Shown: positions 9,265 through 18,701, counted from the stretch's first letter. The stretch: DNA of 64,000 nucleotides from DATBFG01 sp036558645 (GCA_036558645.1 DATBFG010000114.1:186001-250000), one strand, 5' to 3'. A program made the numbers and translations. The notes: generated from the letters alone by a model not told the origin.

Positions 9265-9414
9265 GTGTCCTCCTCCCCGAGCCTCGCCGCGCCCTGAGAT
9301 GCAGAATGACGCTCAAAAGGCAGTCCAGGTCCCCCAGACTCATAATTTGTGAGAAGGCTTGTGGCTGGAGAGCTATGGGTTCATCAGAATCCAGACTTCG
9401 GCCGCACCGCAGGC

Positions 9415-9420
9415 TATAAT
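9415..9420 (+). promoter_or_regulatory. Consensus -10 box just upstream of kinase start
   Basis: A perfect TATAAT ends 11 bp before the ATG at 9432. Transcription from it would start about 5 nt before the ATG, so the message would be leaderless or nearly so. There is no Shine-Dalgarno sequence in front of that ATG. No good -35 box is seen. Confidence 0.4.
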
Positions 9421-9431
9421 GGCGCGCAAAC

Positions 9432-12071
9432 ATGGCGTTGGGAGTCGGAGCCAAGCTCGGTCCGTACGAAGTGCTCTCGTCGCTGGGCGCGGGAGGGATG
9501 GGAGAAGTGTATCGAGCGCGCGATACGCGCCTCGAACGCTTCGTCGCCATCAAGGTTCTGCCTGGCAACCTTTCGTCTGACACAAATCTCAGGCTTCGTC
9601 TCGAGCGCGAAGCCAAAGCTGTCTCGAAGCTCTCGCATCCGCATATTTGCACACTCCACGATATCGGACATCAGGATGGCCTGGACTTTCTGGTGATGGA
9701 GCTCGTTGAAGGGGAAACCTTGGAGCAGCGCCTTGTGCGCGGACCCATGCCTTCCGACCAGGTTCTGCGCATTGCATCACAGATCGCCGACGCCCTCGCG
9801 AAGGCACACAAGGTTGGCATCACGCACCGCGATCTGAAGCCGGGAAACATCATGCTGACCAAGTCCGGTGCCAAGCTCATGGACTTCGGACTGGCAAAGC
9901 ACTCCGGTCCGGCTCCACTCGCGCAAGCACTCACGGAGATGACCGTCGAGCAGGCCAAGCTGACCAGTGAAGGGATGCTGATCGGCACATTCCAGTACAT
10001 GGCTCCGGAGCAACTGGAAGGCAAGGAAGCCGACGCGCGCGCCGATATCTTTGCACTTGGCGAAGTTATCTATGAGATGGCGACTGGCAGGCCCGCCTTT
10101 TCTGGCAAGAGCCGCGCCAGCCTGATCGCGGCCATTCTCACCGCCGAACCTCCGCCGATCAGTCAGCTGCAACCGTTGACGCCAACTGCCCTCGAACGCG
10201 TAGTACGAAAATGCTTGGCCAAGGATCCCGATGATCGCTGGCAAAGCGCAGCGGACCTTGCTGCCGAACTTCGGTGGATTTCGGAATCTGGCTCGCAAGC
10301 TGGCGTTGCCGCAAGCTTGCCAACACCAGCAAAGTTCAATTGGCTTCCCTGGCTCGTTGCAGCCGCTGCGCTCATAATGCTTGCTGCTGGCGCGTTCGCG
10401 TGGTGGAACCCAAGTCAGCGCCAGCAACCGCTCCAGTATTTCCAAGCCGCCCTGCCCTTCCCAGCTAACGATTTGACCATTGCGCCCAACGGGAACACGG
10501 TTGCGCTCGTCGCCTACTCCACGCAAGCGAACAACTATGCGCTGTGGACATACGATATCGGCAGCCGACGACCAACGCTGCTCGACGGCACCTCGGGAGC
10601 CTCATACCCGTTCTGGTCGCCCGACAGCAAGGCCATCGGATTCTTTGCCGACGGCAAGCTGCGAAAAGTGGACGCAGCCGGCGGCCCAGTTCAGACTTTG
10701 TGCGATGCGCCGAATGGCCGAGGTGGAGCGTGGAATCGCGACGGGGTCATCATCTTCGCGGCTGACGCTCTGGGCGGCTTGTCCCGTGTCTCGTCGTGGG
10801 GCGGCGCTCCGGAGAAGATGACGACGCCTGATGCGTCACGTTCGGAGACGGGCCATCGCTGGCCAGTCTTTCTCCCCGATGGCAAGCACTTCCTGTTTTT
10901 GGCCGCGAACTTTAGCGGCAAGCCCGGCATCAACGCTCTGTTTATAGGCGCACTCGGGTCCAACGAAAAGCACTTCCTGGTGAATTCCAGTGCAAACGCA
11001 AGCTATGTCGAACCAGGATACCTGCTTTACATGCGCGACAAGACGTTGGTGTCACAACGTCTTGATCTCCGCCAGTTCGCCCTGACCGGAGAACCACACA
11101 CGCTGAGCGACGAGGTCCTCTACTTTTCCCAGGTCTACCGCGCTGTTTTCGATGCGTCCTCCAACGTGTTGCTGACTCAGACCGGCAAAGGTGTGGATCT
11201 GGCCGAATTGATCTGGTTCGATCGTGCCGGACGGCAACAAAGCAAAGTCGGACGGCCAGCCTGGTATGACAATCTCCAGATTTCCCCTGACGGGCGGCGT
11301 ATTGCAACGGATCAGACCGACCCCGCCGATCGAAATACCGATGTATGGATGATTGACCCCGCACGAGACAGCACAACCCGACTCACGTTTGACCCAGCTT
11401 TGGACATGACGCCGGTCTGGAGCCCCAACGGTACCAACATCGTGTTTACCTCGAATCGCAGCCTTGATTTCCACTTGTACGAGAAGAATGCAGATGGATC
11501 CGGCACCGACAAAGAAATGTCCTCCGGAGCTGGAAATCAATTCAATGCACTCGATTGGTCCCACGATGGCAAATTCATTTTGGTTCGCAAAAACAATCAG
11601 CTTTGGTATCTGGCTGTGCCGGATCGGGATCCAAAGCCTTTGATCGACCAGAACTGGGTTGTTCGCGGGGCCCAATTTTCGCCGGATGGCCACTGGGTCG
11701 CCTATGCCTCGAACGAGTCAGGCCGCATGGAAGTGTACGTTTCGCCCTTCCCTTCTATGAATGCCAAGTGGCAGGTTTCAACGAATGGAGGAATCGAGCC
11801 GCGATGGCGGCGGGATAGTAAGGAACTCTTTTACCTGGCCCCTGATGCAACCCTGATGGCCTCTCCCGTGACGATTGGGGCAAGCTTTCAGGCCGGTTCT
11901 CCGTTCTCACTCTTCCAAACCCACAGAAGAGTACCCATCTCCTCGCAGGATCTCTTCTCATACGACATCAGTCCCGACGGGCAGCGATTCCTCATCGCCA
12001 CGAAAATCGAAAACTCCGCCGTCGCACCACTTTCGGTCACGCTCAACTGGACCTCAGGGCTGGACAAATGA
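9432..12071 (+). CDS. Membrane Ser/Thr protein kinase with C-terminal TolB/WD40-like propeller
   Basis: An 879-residue protein. Residues ~10-280 are a Hanks-type kinase: glycine loop GAGGMGEV (19-26), catalytic lysine K41 in VAIKVL, HRDLKPGN with D134, DFG at 151-153, and MAPEQLEG in the activation segment. One transmembrane helix (LPWLVAAAALIMLAAGAFAWW) follows near residue 310. The extracytoplasmic C-terminal half holds repeated YWTD/PD40-like blades (SPDSKAIGFF, SPDGRRIATD, SPNGTNIVFTS, SPDGHWVAYAS, SPDGQRFLIA) forming a propeller, probably a sensor. All catalytic residues are present. It runs in the same direction as the TonB and M48 genes that follow. Confidence 0.95.
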   Translation: MALGVGAKLGPYEVLSSLGAGGMGEVYRARDTRLERFVAIKVLPGNLSSDTNLRLRLEREAKAVSKLSHPHICTLHDIGHQDGLDFLVMELVEGETLEQRLVRGPMPSDQVLRIASQIADALAKAHKVGITHRDLKPGNIMLTKSGAKLMDFGLAKHSGPAPLAQALTEMTVEQAKLTSEGMLIGTFQYMAPEQLEGKEADARADIFALGEVIYEMATGRPAFSGKSRASLIAAILTAEPPPISQLQPLTPTALERVVRKCLAKDPDDRWQSAADLAAELRWISESGSQAGVAASLPTPAKFNWLPWLVAAAALIMLAAGAFAWWNPSQRQQPLQYFQAALPFPANDLTIAPNGNTVALVAYSTQANNYALWTYDIGSRRPTLLDGTSGASYPFWSPDSKAIGFFADGKLRKVDAAGGPVQTLCDAPNGRGGAWNRDGVIIFAADALGGLSRVSSWGGAPEKMTTPDASRSETGHRWPVFLPDGKHFLFLAANFSGKPGINALFIGALGSNEKHFLVNSSANASYVEPGYLLYMRDKTLVSQRLDLRQFALTGEPHTLSDEVLYFSQVYRAVFDASSNVLLTQTGKGVDLAELIWFDRAGRQQSKVGRPAWYDNLQISPDGRRIATDQTDPADRNTDVWMIDPARDSTTRLTFDPALDMTPVWSPNGTNIVFTSNRSLDFHLYEKNADGSGTDKEMSSGAGNQFNALDWSHDGKFILVRKNNQLWYLAVPDRDPKPLIDQNWVVRGAQFSPDGHWVAYASNESGRMEVYVSPFPSMNAKWQVSTNGGIEPRWRRDSKELFYLAPDATLMASPVTIGASFQAGSPFSLFQTHRRVPISSQDLFSYDISPDGQRFLIATKIENSAVAPLSVTLNWTSGLDK

Positions 12072-12255
12072 GGCTAAATACGGGCTTTTAATTTGGCCCA
12101 TTTTCGTCAAGTTCCTGAAGCGAGAATCCAGTGGTTACCAAAGTCCTAGTGCGGGGGACACATTTACCCGCAGCCTTTCTCCCCGTACCTTGAAAGCTCC
12201 ACCAGCGCATTGCTCCCCGTGCGCAGGCATCCCCCTAGGAAACTCAGGAATAGCC

Positions 12256-13293
12256 ATGCCTGCTGACTTTAAACTCGGACTGTTGCCAGAGCGGAAGATG
12301 GACTGGCGAACACTGGCAACCAGCTATGGGCTTGAAATCCTGCTGATTCTGCTGTTGATAAACGTCGGCATCCTGATACCCGAAAAGCTACACATCACAC
12401 CGCCTGCTCGCGTGACGGAGCTGATCCCCATGCCCAGCCTGCAGCCGAAGGCGATCAAGCTGAAGCCGCCACCGGTAAAGGCCAAACTTCTGTCACCTGC
12501 TCCAGTATTCCCGAACGCCAAGCTGACCGTTCCCAAGGAAATACGGGAGGCTCGTGAGAAGCCACCAGAGATGGCACCGCCCAAGCTATCTGTGAACAAC
12601 TTCACCCCTGCTGTTTTGAAGGTTGCCGGTGGAGCGCGGCCCGCACTCGTTGTGCACACGGGTGAGTTTGGCAGTTCTGCAACGCCCACGGTGAATGCGC
12701 CGATCCAGAAGGTTCAAACCGGAGGCTTTGGCGACCCCAACGGGATTCCTGGACAAGGGAAGGAAGGCGTGAAGCTCACGATGGCAAAGGTGGGCTCGTT
12801 TGATCTACCGAATGGTTCCGGGACCGGCAATGGCACGGGTGGAGCAAATGGAATCAAGGGGACCATCGCGAGTGCAGGATTTGGAAACGGCATCGCGCAG
12901 CCCGGCCAAGGCGACGGCCGCAGCAACGGGCGAGGCTCCGGAGTACAGACATCCGGCTTCGGAACCCAGACAGTTGCGCAAGCCGGAACAGGTGTTCAAC
13001 ACAAGCTGGATGATGGGCCTCCGACTACTGCCGTAGAGATTACCTACAAGCCCACTCCTGTTTACACGAAAGAAGCGCGCGATCTGAAACTCGAAGGAGA
13101 AGTATTACTGGAGATCAGCTTCGGCGCAAACGGCCAGTTGCATGTGAACCGAGTAGTGCGCGGAATGGGACACGGCCTGGATGAAGCCGCGATCGACGCG
13201 GCCAACAAGATGCGATTTAAACCAGCTTTGCGTAATGGTGTGCCGGTAAATTCCACGGCAATCGTACATGTGGTTTTCCAATTGGCGTACTGA
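12256..13293 (+). CDS. TonB-family energy-transducer-like protein
   Basis: A 345-residue protein with one N-terminal transmembrane helix (YGLEILLILLLINVGILIP, ~35-55) and a Pro/Lys-rich spanner (SLQPKAIKLKPPPVKAKLL). A long Gly-rich low-complexity middle (GNGTGGANGIKG and similar) leads to a C-terminal TonB domain from about residue 255 (VEITYKPTPVYTKEARDLKLEGEVLLEISF...AANKMRFKPALRNG). It would link the inner membrane to outer-membrane receptors or act as a periplasm-spanning factor; no ExbB/ExbD lies next to it. The ATG at 12256 is preceded by CAGGAATAGCC and begins just before the TM helix, so longer upstream frames were not used. The M48 gene starts 19 bp after its stop. Confidence 0.85.
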   Translation: MPADFKLGLLPERKMDWRTLATSYGLEILLILLLINVGILIPEKLHITPPARVTELIPMPSLQPKAIKLKPPPVKAKLLSPAPVFPNAKLTVPKEIREAREKPPEMAPPKLSVNNFTPAVLKVAGGARPALVVHTGEFGSSATPTVNAPIQKVQTGGFGDPNGIPGQGKEGVKLTMAKVGSFDLPNGSGTGNGTGGANGIKGTIASAGFGNGIAQPGQGDGRSNGRGSGVQTSGFGTQTVAQAGTGVQHKLDDGPPTTAVEITYKPTPVYTKEARDLKLEGEVLLEISFGANGQLHVNRVVRGMGHGLDEAAIDAANKMRFKPALRNGVPVNSTAIVHVVFQLAY

Positions 13294-13312
13294 GATCGAG
13301 AGGAACAGAGTT

Positions 13313-15091
13313 ATGACGACTTGGAAATGGATGGTGACCGCTTCGCTGCTACTTTCACTGAGCGCCGTTGCCCAGGTAAAGACATCGGCCGTCTCGGAAG
13401 CGCAGCAGGACCCGCCGCAACTACAGGGAGTGCCGGCCTCACCGGCTCCGCAGCTAACCGCGTCTGTACCTAACATGCCGCAACAAGGACAACCGGCCGC
13501 CACAACGATGGACCAGGTGGTGGACCGCACGATCGCACGTGAGCACGCTTTGATGGACCTGCTCAAGACGCGTACGCCGCTGGTCGAAACCTACCTGCAG
13601 AACCTGAAACCGGATCCGCAGTTTGGCCCCGTGCCGAAGGAAGATCACTACTTTCTCGGCCGCATGGACCTCGGCGAATCGGTGGACCGACGGGATTACC
13701 TTTCCAAGGACATGACGTTTCAGACCCGCATGATGGGCGGCTTCAGCAAGCTTTTCAAATTCGAATACAAGCCCATGGGTTTCTCCTGGATGATCTTCGC
13801 TGACCGCGAAGAGTTCGACCGCAACCATTACGAGTTCAAGTACGTTCGCCGCGAATTTCTTGGCGATGTACGCTGCATCGTTTTTGACGTCACCCCGAAA
13901 AAGGATGCTGGGAAGGGTCGCTTCCTCGGACGTATCTGGGTAGAAGACCAGGACTACAACATTGTCCGCCTGAACGGGACCTACGCTCCGCGGCCCCGAA
14001 ACGCATTCTTCTTCCACATGGATAGCTGGCGTTTGAACCTGATCCCCGGATATTGGGTCCCTTCCTACATCTACAGCGAGGAGGGTGACTTCAGCTACGG
14101 GGCGAAAGATCGGATGGCTTTCAAAGCTCAGACCCGCATCTGGGGCTACGATCTGAAGAAGAGCGACAAATCTGACGAGCTAACCCAGATCAGCGTCGAA
14201 GACACGGTAAAGGATGTCAGCGCCGCCGCGGCCGATGCATCTCCTTTGCAGGCACAGCGCGAATGGCAGCAGCAAGCAGAAGATAACGTAGTAGAGCGCC
14301 TGCAGAATGCCGGCCTTCTTGCCCCCGAGGGTGAGGTGGACAAGATTCTCCAAACCGTGGTCAACAATCTCCAAATCACAAACAATATCGACCTTCCAAG
14401 GCCGGTTCGCACTCGGGTCATGCTGACTTCGCCACTCGAGACTTTCAGCGTGGGTAACACCATCATCGTTAGCCGCGGCCTGATCGATACGCTGCCCGAT
14501 GAGTCAAGCCTCGCCATGGTGTTGTCACATGAGTTGGCGCACATCGTGCTTGGACATAACCTGGGTAGCAAATTTGCCTTTAACGACCGCATGCTGTTTT
14601 CGGATGAATCCACGTATTCGAATTTCGGGTTCCGTCATGTACCCGAGGAGGAAACCGCTGCGGACACCAAGGCACTTGCACTGCTGAAGACCTCGCCCTA
14701 CGGTCAAAAGATGGAAACGGCGGGACTGTTCCTGAAGGAGCTGTCCAGCCGCGCACCGCAGCTTTCCGCGCTTCTGACAGCCCATCTGGGGAATAACTTC
14801 GTTGATAGCAAGGGACAGATTTCCCGTCTGGCACCGATCATGACTTCGGCTCCGGCCCTCGATGCCAACAAGCTGGATCAGATTGCGGCCTTGCCGCTTG
14901 GCGGACGGGTGAAGCTGAATCCCTGGAACGATCAGGTGGAACTGATCAAGACGGCGCCTGTCGCTATCACGTCAGCCCGGGACAAGATGCCGTTCGAAGT
15001 GACTCCGTTCTTCCCGCGTCTGAGCCGTTTGAATAGCGGTGGAACGACACCGACCGCGACAACGGCCGCCAACGCTACGCCTACAAACTAG
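13313..15091 (+). CDS. Exported M48-family metalloprotease with N-terminal LolA-like region
   Basis: A 592-residue protein with a signal peptide (MTTWKWMVTASLLLSLSAVAQ). Residues ~90-270 resemble a LolA-like lipoprotein-carrier fold (for example GKGRFLGRIWVEDQDYNIVRLNG). The M48 catalytic domain follows: HELAH at 406-410 (VLSHELAHIVLGH) with the third zinc ligand E447 in EEETAAD. Periplasmic M48 enzymes such as BepA and LoiP act in outer-membrane protein quality control, so a similar envelope role is plausible. GAGAGGAACAGAGTT before the ATG at 13313 decides this start over the frame start at 13268. It sits directly behind the TonB-family gene, likely one transcript. The tail is Thr/Ala-rich. 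Confidence 0.88.
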   Translation: MTTWKWMVTASLLLSLSAVAQVKTSAVSEAQQDPPQLQGVPASPAPQLTASVPNMPQQGQPAATTMDQVVDRTIAREHALMDLLKTRTPLVETYLQNLKPDPQFGPVPKEDHYFLGRMDLGESVDRRDYLSKDMTFQTRMMGGFSKLFKFEYKPMGFSWMIFADREEFDRNHYEFKYVRREFLGDVRCIVFDVTPKKDAGKGRFLGRIWVEDQDYNIVRLNGTYAPRPRNAFFFHMDSWRLNLIPGYWVPSYIYSEEGDFSYGAKDRMAFKAQTRIWGYDLKKSDKSDELTQISVEDTVKDVSAAAADASPLQAQREWQQQAEDNVVERLQNAGLLAPEGEVDKILQTVVNNLQITNNIDLPRPVRTRVMLTSPLETFSVGNTIIVSRGLIDTLPDESSLAMVLSHELAHIVLGHNLGSKFAFNDRMLFSDESTYSNFGFRHVPEEETAADTKALALLKTSPYGQKMETAGLFLKELSSRAPQLSALLTAHLGNNFVDSKGQISRLAPIMTSAPALDANKLDQIAALPLGGRVKLNPWNDQVELIKTAPVAITSARDKMPFEVTPFFPRLSRLNSGGTTPTATTAANATPTN

Positions 15092-15120
15092 GCGTCAGCC
15101 CACAAGTTGCACTAACTCGA

Positions 15121-15155
15121 GGCTGGAGTTCAGGGACGCACCCTGCACTCCGGCC
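15121..15155. terminator. Terminator hairpin between convergent genes
   Basis: A 15-bp stem with one mismatch and one G-U pair (left arm 15121-15135, loop ACGCA, right arm 15141-15155), followed on the plus strand by a T-rich stretch (TTCGTAGTCTTATTT). It lies between the M48 gene and the convergent tricorn gene and could serve both. Confidence 0.65.
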
Positions 15156-15164
15156 TTCGTAGTC

Positions 15165-18100
15165 TTATTTGGCAGGACTTGCGCCTTTACCCGCACTTAC
15201 TCCCAGCGAATCGCTTTGGTGATAGTTGGGATATTGCGGCTTTGAGTATTTAGGCAACGGATGCTGCTGAAGCAAGTCCAGAACGACCGACACCGCCTTT
15301 TCCAGTTGCAGGTCGTGGCCCTGGCGCACTAGCGCGGGATCAAGTTCGACATCGTAGTCGGGCGCAATGCCACGATTCTCGACCTCCCACTGCCCGTTCA
15401 GCCCGTAGATGGCGGCGCGTGGAGCTGTAACCCCGCCACCGTCGATAAGCTCCGGATAGTCGTAGATTCCGACAAGCCCCCCCCAGGTGTTCTTGCCGAC
15501 CAAAGGACCGATGCCTGCCTTGCGGAAGTACCACGGCAACGCGTCGCCACCGGATCCTGCCATTTCGTTAATGATCATGACCTTGGGGCCGTAGATGGAA
15601 CCGACCGGGCTGGCAAAGTCGTTGCCATCACGCGCAGTCACCATGCTCATGAGTGGACGGCGGAGATAGTCGATGATGTAGTCGGCAAGGTCACCACCTT
15701 CGTTGAATCGCTCGTCAATCACGGCTGCTTGCTTTCCCACTTGGGAAAAGTAGTAGCGATTGAAGTTGATGAACCCATCTCCGGCCGTGTTCGGAAGGTA
15801 GACATAGGCGACTCGCCCATTGCTGAGCTCGTCGACTTTTCGGCGGTTGCCCTCGATCCAGGCGCGCCGGCGCAGGCCCACTTCACTGTCCACCGGGACA
15901 ACTGTCACTTCGCGTGAGTCTTTGCCATCAGGATTGGGGCCGACCTTCAGAAGAACCTGCTTGCCTGCGGTCTCTTCAAAGAAGCTGAAGATTTCGTCAT
16001 TGGCGTGAAGCTCGACTCCATTCACCGCAAGAATGTAATCGCCAACTTTTACATTCACCCCGGGCTGCGTCAGGGGTGCCTGGAGATCAGGATTCCAATT
16101 CTCCCCGTCGTAGACTCGGGCTATGCGGTAGCGGCCGTTTTCCAGCTTGTAGTCGGCGCCCAGGAGCCCGGTCCTGGTCTTCTTGATTTCTGGCGTGTAG
16201 CCTCCGCCGACAAATACGTGGCCAAGCGTGATCTCTCCCAGGCATTCTTCGAGAAGATAAGTGAGTTCGCTGCGTGATCCGAGATTTTCCAGATAAGGCT
16301 GATACTTCTTTTCGACCTTGGCGAGATCAAGGCCATGATGATTAGGGTCGTATAGAAAGTCCCGTTCGATCCGCCATGCCTCGTGATACTCCTGTTTCCA
16401 CATGGGACGGGGATCGATGCGGACCTCCATCGAATCGAGCTTTAATGGCCCTTCTCCCGGTTTGGGTTGCGGAGAAGGAGCAGGCGGTTCGTCGGTACCG
16501 GCGATGGAAAACTCTTCTCCCTTGCGATAAATCATCTTTTCGCCGGTCGACGAGATGGTGAAGTCGCTCACGTCGTCGAGAAACTTGTCGACCTTGCGCT
16601 TGGTGAGATCGAATTTCTGAACGGTTGTTCGCAGGTCTTCGTAATCGCTCTCGCGAATTACCTGCGGGCCCTCAGCCAGAAAGATGACTCCTGGTTTCCC
16701 CGCGAGAAGCGCGAGATAGTTCTTGGCCGGTATCGGTAGAGCGATGATGCGCTGGCCGATGCCTTCGGCATCGATTTTAACCACGACAGGTTCATCTTTC
16801 TTCTCTTTGTCTTTGTCTTTGTCTGAGGCCTCGTCGGCAGAGGCATCGGCAGGCTTGCTGGTAGTGTCTTTGTCCTTTTTTTTATCCTTGTCTTTGCCTT
16901 TGTCCTTAGTTTTTGCTTTATCCTCGGCGGCTTTCTTGATCTCTTCTTTGATTTTCTCCTCGTCGCTTTCAGGCGCAAGGGGAGAGGGAGTGTCTTTGCC
17001 AAGAACAGCTAGGTAGACGCTACGCGTGACCGGATGGTCGAGGCTCGACATATCGAGCCACCCGGTGGTCAGGCCGACATCGGTACTCCCGGTGAAATAC
17101 AAATACTTTCCGTCGCGGTCGAAGGCGGGAAACTCCGCGTCACTCAAACCGTCGGTGACCTGGATGGATTTTCCTGTTGCCAGAGAATAAACGAAGACGG
17201 CTCGGAGATGACTGGGAAGTTGTTTTGTGTAGGTCAACCATTGACTGTCGGGTGACCAAGCGGGATTCAGTGCGCGCTGGGGGTTGTCGTAGTAGTCGCT
17301 CGCGACGAGAGTGTTCTTGCCACTTGCAACATCGATGTACCAGAGGTTCATCCGTTTGTCGGTGTAGGCGATTCTCTGCGAGTCCGGCGACCAGTTCGGG
17401 CCGTAGTAATACGAAGGCGGATCGCCGGCATTGAGACGTCGGACTTCGCCTCTTCCGTTCTGGCTGCGAAGTTCGAGTTGGTATTCACCGGAAGCGTCGG
17501 AGAAGAAGGCAATCCACTTGCCGTCGGGCGACCAGGCCGGATCGTGCTCAGCAACCGCCGGACTATTGGTGAGATTGCGGATATCTCCCTTGTCGGAAGG
17601 TATGGTGAAGATTTCACCCCAAGCCTCCAGGACAGCACGAGCCCCGCCGGGCGAAATATTGTAGGTGCGAATGCGTTTGGGGTCGACTTTGACGAACTGG
17701 GGACGAATCTGCGGAACATCAGCGGCCACCTTAACGTTAATGGTTTTCTCTTGGTGCGCACCAAGATCGTAGAGGTGAAGAGAACCAAATTGTTCGATTA
17801 CAACGGCGTCCTGCGCGGCGGACGCGGACTTGAAATCAAGGCCGTCATTCTTGATGACCTCACTGACCTGCTTACTGGTTGTGTCGTAAGCGAACAGGCT
17901 GACCGATCCGTTACGGTCTGACAAGAAGTAGATCGTGTTGCCGACCCACATGGGATTGGAGTCGTTGGAATTTTCACGTGGGATTTTCTCGATCGTGGAG
18001 TCAGCAAGATTGGCGATCCAGATGGGCGTAGTTTGGCCACCGCGGTAGCGCTTCCAGGCACGCTGCCACTTGGCATGGGGAACATAGGCAATGTGGGTAC

Positions 18101-18590
18101 CGTCAGGCGAGAACGAACCCTCTTCTGCCGTGGGCAACGGGAGTTCCGTAGGCAACCCTCCGTTTAGTCCGACGGTGAACAGGCGGTCCGATCCGTCGTA
18201 GTAGCTATTTCGATTAGAACGGAACAACACGCTTTTGCCGTCCGGGGTCCAGCCAACGACGATGTCAGGGCCAGGGTGCGAGGTGAGTCTGGTTGGTTGT
18301 CCTCCAGCCGCGGGAACGACATAGACGTCATCGTTGCCTGCGTACTGCCCGGAGAACGCAATCGTCGTGCCGTCAGGCGAAAATGCAGGGCTTGTCTGGA
18401 CCCCGATACCAGCAGTAAGACGGCGTGCGTCTCCACCGTTGCGATCGGCGATCCACAAATCGCCGGCGTAGTTGAACGCAATTTGAGTTTTACTGACGGC
18501 AGGCCGGCGCAAAAGAAACGGCGCGTCAGATTGCGGAAAAGACACGGCAGATGACAGCAGGACCAATGCGGCAACAAGATAGCGCATCAT
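15165..18590 (-). CDS. Tricorn-like S41 protease with N-terminal beta-propellers
   Basis: A 1141-residue exported protein (signal peptide MMRYLVAALVLLSSAVSFPQ). Two TolB/PD40-type propellers occupy roughly residues 25-520 (blades such as SPDGTTIAFSG, SPDGKWIAFFS, SPDSQRIAYTD). A Lys/Asp-rich linker near 540-600 and further beta repeats follow. The tricorn core and PDZ domain span ~730-930, and the S41 catalytic domain holds the putative nucleophile S1013 in NEMAGSGGDALP. H791 (LGHVFVGGG) lies where tricorn has its catalytic histidine. Tricorn-type enzymes degrade peptides; this one is probably periplasmic. AGGGAG precedes the ATG and a promoter candidate lies 28 bp upstream. Confidence 0.93.
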   Translation of the reverse strand: MMRYLVAALVLLSSAVSFPQSDAPFLLRRPAVSKTQIAFNYAGDLWIADRNGGDARRLTAGIGVQTSPAFSPDGTTIAFSGQYAGNDDVYVVPAAGGQPTRLTSHPGPDIVVGWTPDGKSVLFRSNRNSYYDGSDRLFTVGLNGGLPTELPLPTAEEGSFSPDGTHIAYVPHAKWQRAWKRYRGGQTTPIWIANLADSTIEKIPRENSNDSNPMWVGNTIYFLSDRNGSVSLFAYDTTSKQVSEVIKNDGLDFKSASAAQDAVVIEQFGSLHLYDLGAHQEKTINVKVAADVPQIRPQFVKVDPKRIRTYNISPGGARAVLEAWGEIFTIPSDKGDIRNLTNSPAVAEHDPAWSPDGKWIAFFSDASGEYQLELRSQNGRGEVRRLNAGDPPSYYYGPNWSPDSQRIAYTDKRMNLWYIDVASGKNTLVASDYYDNPQRALNPAWSPDSQWLTYTKQLPSHLRAVFVYSLATGKSIQVTDGLSDAEFPAFDRDGKYLYFTGSTDVGLTTGWLDMSSLDHPVTRSVYLAVLGKDTPSPLAPESDEEKIKEEIKKAAEDKAKTKDKGKDKDKKKDKDTTSKPADASADEASDKDKDKEKKDEPVVVKIDAEGIGQRIIALPIPAKNYLALLAGKPGVIFLAEGPQVIRESDYEDLRTTVQKFDLTKRKVDKFLDDVSDFTISSTGEKMIYRKGEEFSIAGTDEPPAPSPQPKPGEGPLKLDSMEVRIDPRPMWKQEYHEAWRIERDFLYDPNHHGLDLAKVEKKYQPYLENLGSRSELTYLLEECLGEITLGHVFVGGGYTPEIKKTRTGLLGADYKLENGRYRIARVYDGENWNPDLQAPLTQPGVNVKVGDYILAVNGVELHANDEIFSFFEETAGKQVLLKVGPNPDGKDSREVTVVPVDSEVGLRRRAWIEGNRRKVDELSNGRVAYVYLPNTAGDGFINFNRYYFSQVGKQAAVIDERFNEGGDLADYIIDYLRRPLMSMVTARDGNDFASPVGSIYGPKVMIINEMAGSGGDALPWYFRKAGIGPLVGKNTWGGLVGIYDYPELIDGGGVTAPRAAIYGLNGQWEVENRGIAPDYDVELDPALVRQGHDLQLEKAVSVVLDLLQQHPLPKYSKPQYPNYHQSDSLGVSAGKGASPAK
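16790..16935 (-). repeat. Low-complexity Lys/Asp-coding repeat inside the tricorn gene
   Basis: Imperfect 6-bp repeats (CTTTGT on the plus strand) encode a run rich in K, D, E, A and T, including KDKGKDKDKKKDKD. The segment is highly charged, presumably disordered, and separates the propeller half from the protease half. Confidence 0.7.
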
Positions 18591-18617
18591 TCGCTCCCTG
18601 GTTGAGGTTGACCGGGA

Positions 18618-18647
18618 ATCTTATTGCTGCAGGAAGGTGAGGGTCAA
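18618..18647 (-). promoter_or_regulatory. Candidate promoter of the tricorn gene
   Basis: Read on the minus strand: TTGACC (18647-18642), 18-bp spacer, TAAGAT (18623-18618). This would give the tricorn gene a leader of about 20 nt that includes its ribosome binding site. Confidence 0.45.
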
Positions 18648-18662
18648 TGTCAAACTCCCGCA

Positions 18663-18701
18663 GGCAGTGGTGCATGCTATTCCGGACAATGCACCACTGC
18701 C
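18663..18701 (-). terminator. Perfect 13-bp inverted repeat after the methyltransferase gene
   Basis: The arms GGCAGTGGTGCAT (18663-18675) and ATGCACCACTGCC (18689-18701) are fully complementary around a 13-nt loop. The site lies 34 bp past the stop of the methyltransferase gene and just upstream of the tricorn promoter candidate. With no T-tract and a long loop it could be a terminator or an operator. Confidence 0.45.

Noticed and set aside
9777..10526. 249-codon minus-strand frame opposite the kinase
   Set aside because: It mirrors a conserved kinase domain; composition and absence of motifs mark it as antisense.
11875..12255. N-terminal extension of the TonB-family gene
   Set aside because: The extension overlaps the kinase gene in another frame, and a good ribosome binding site marks the ATG at 12256.
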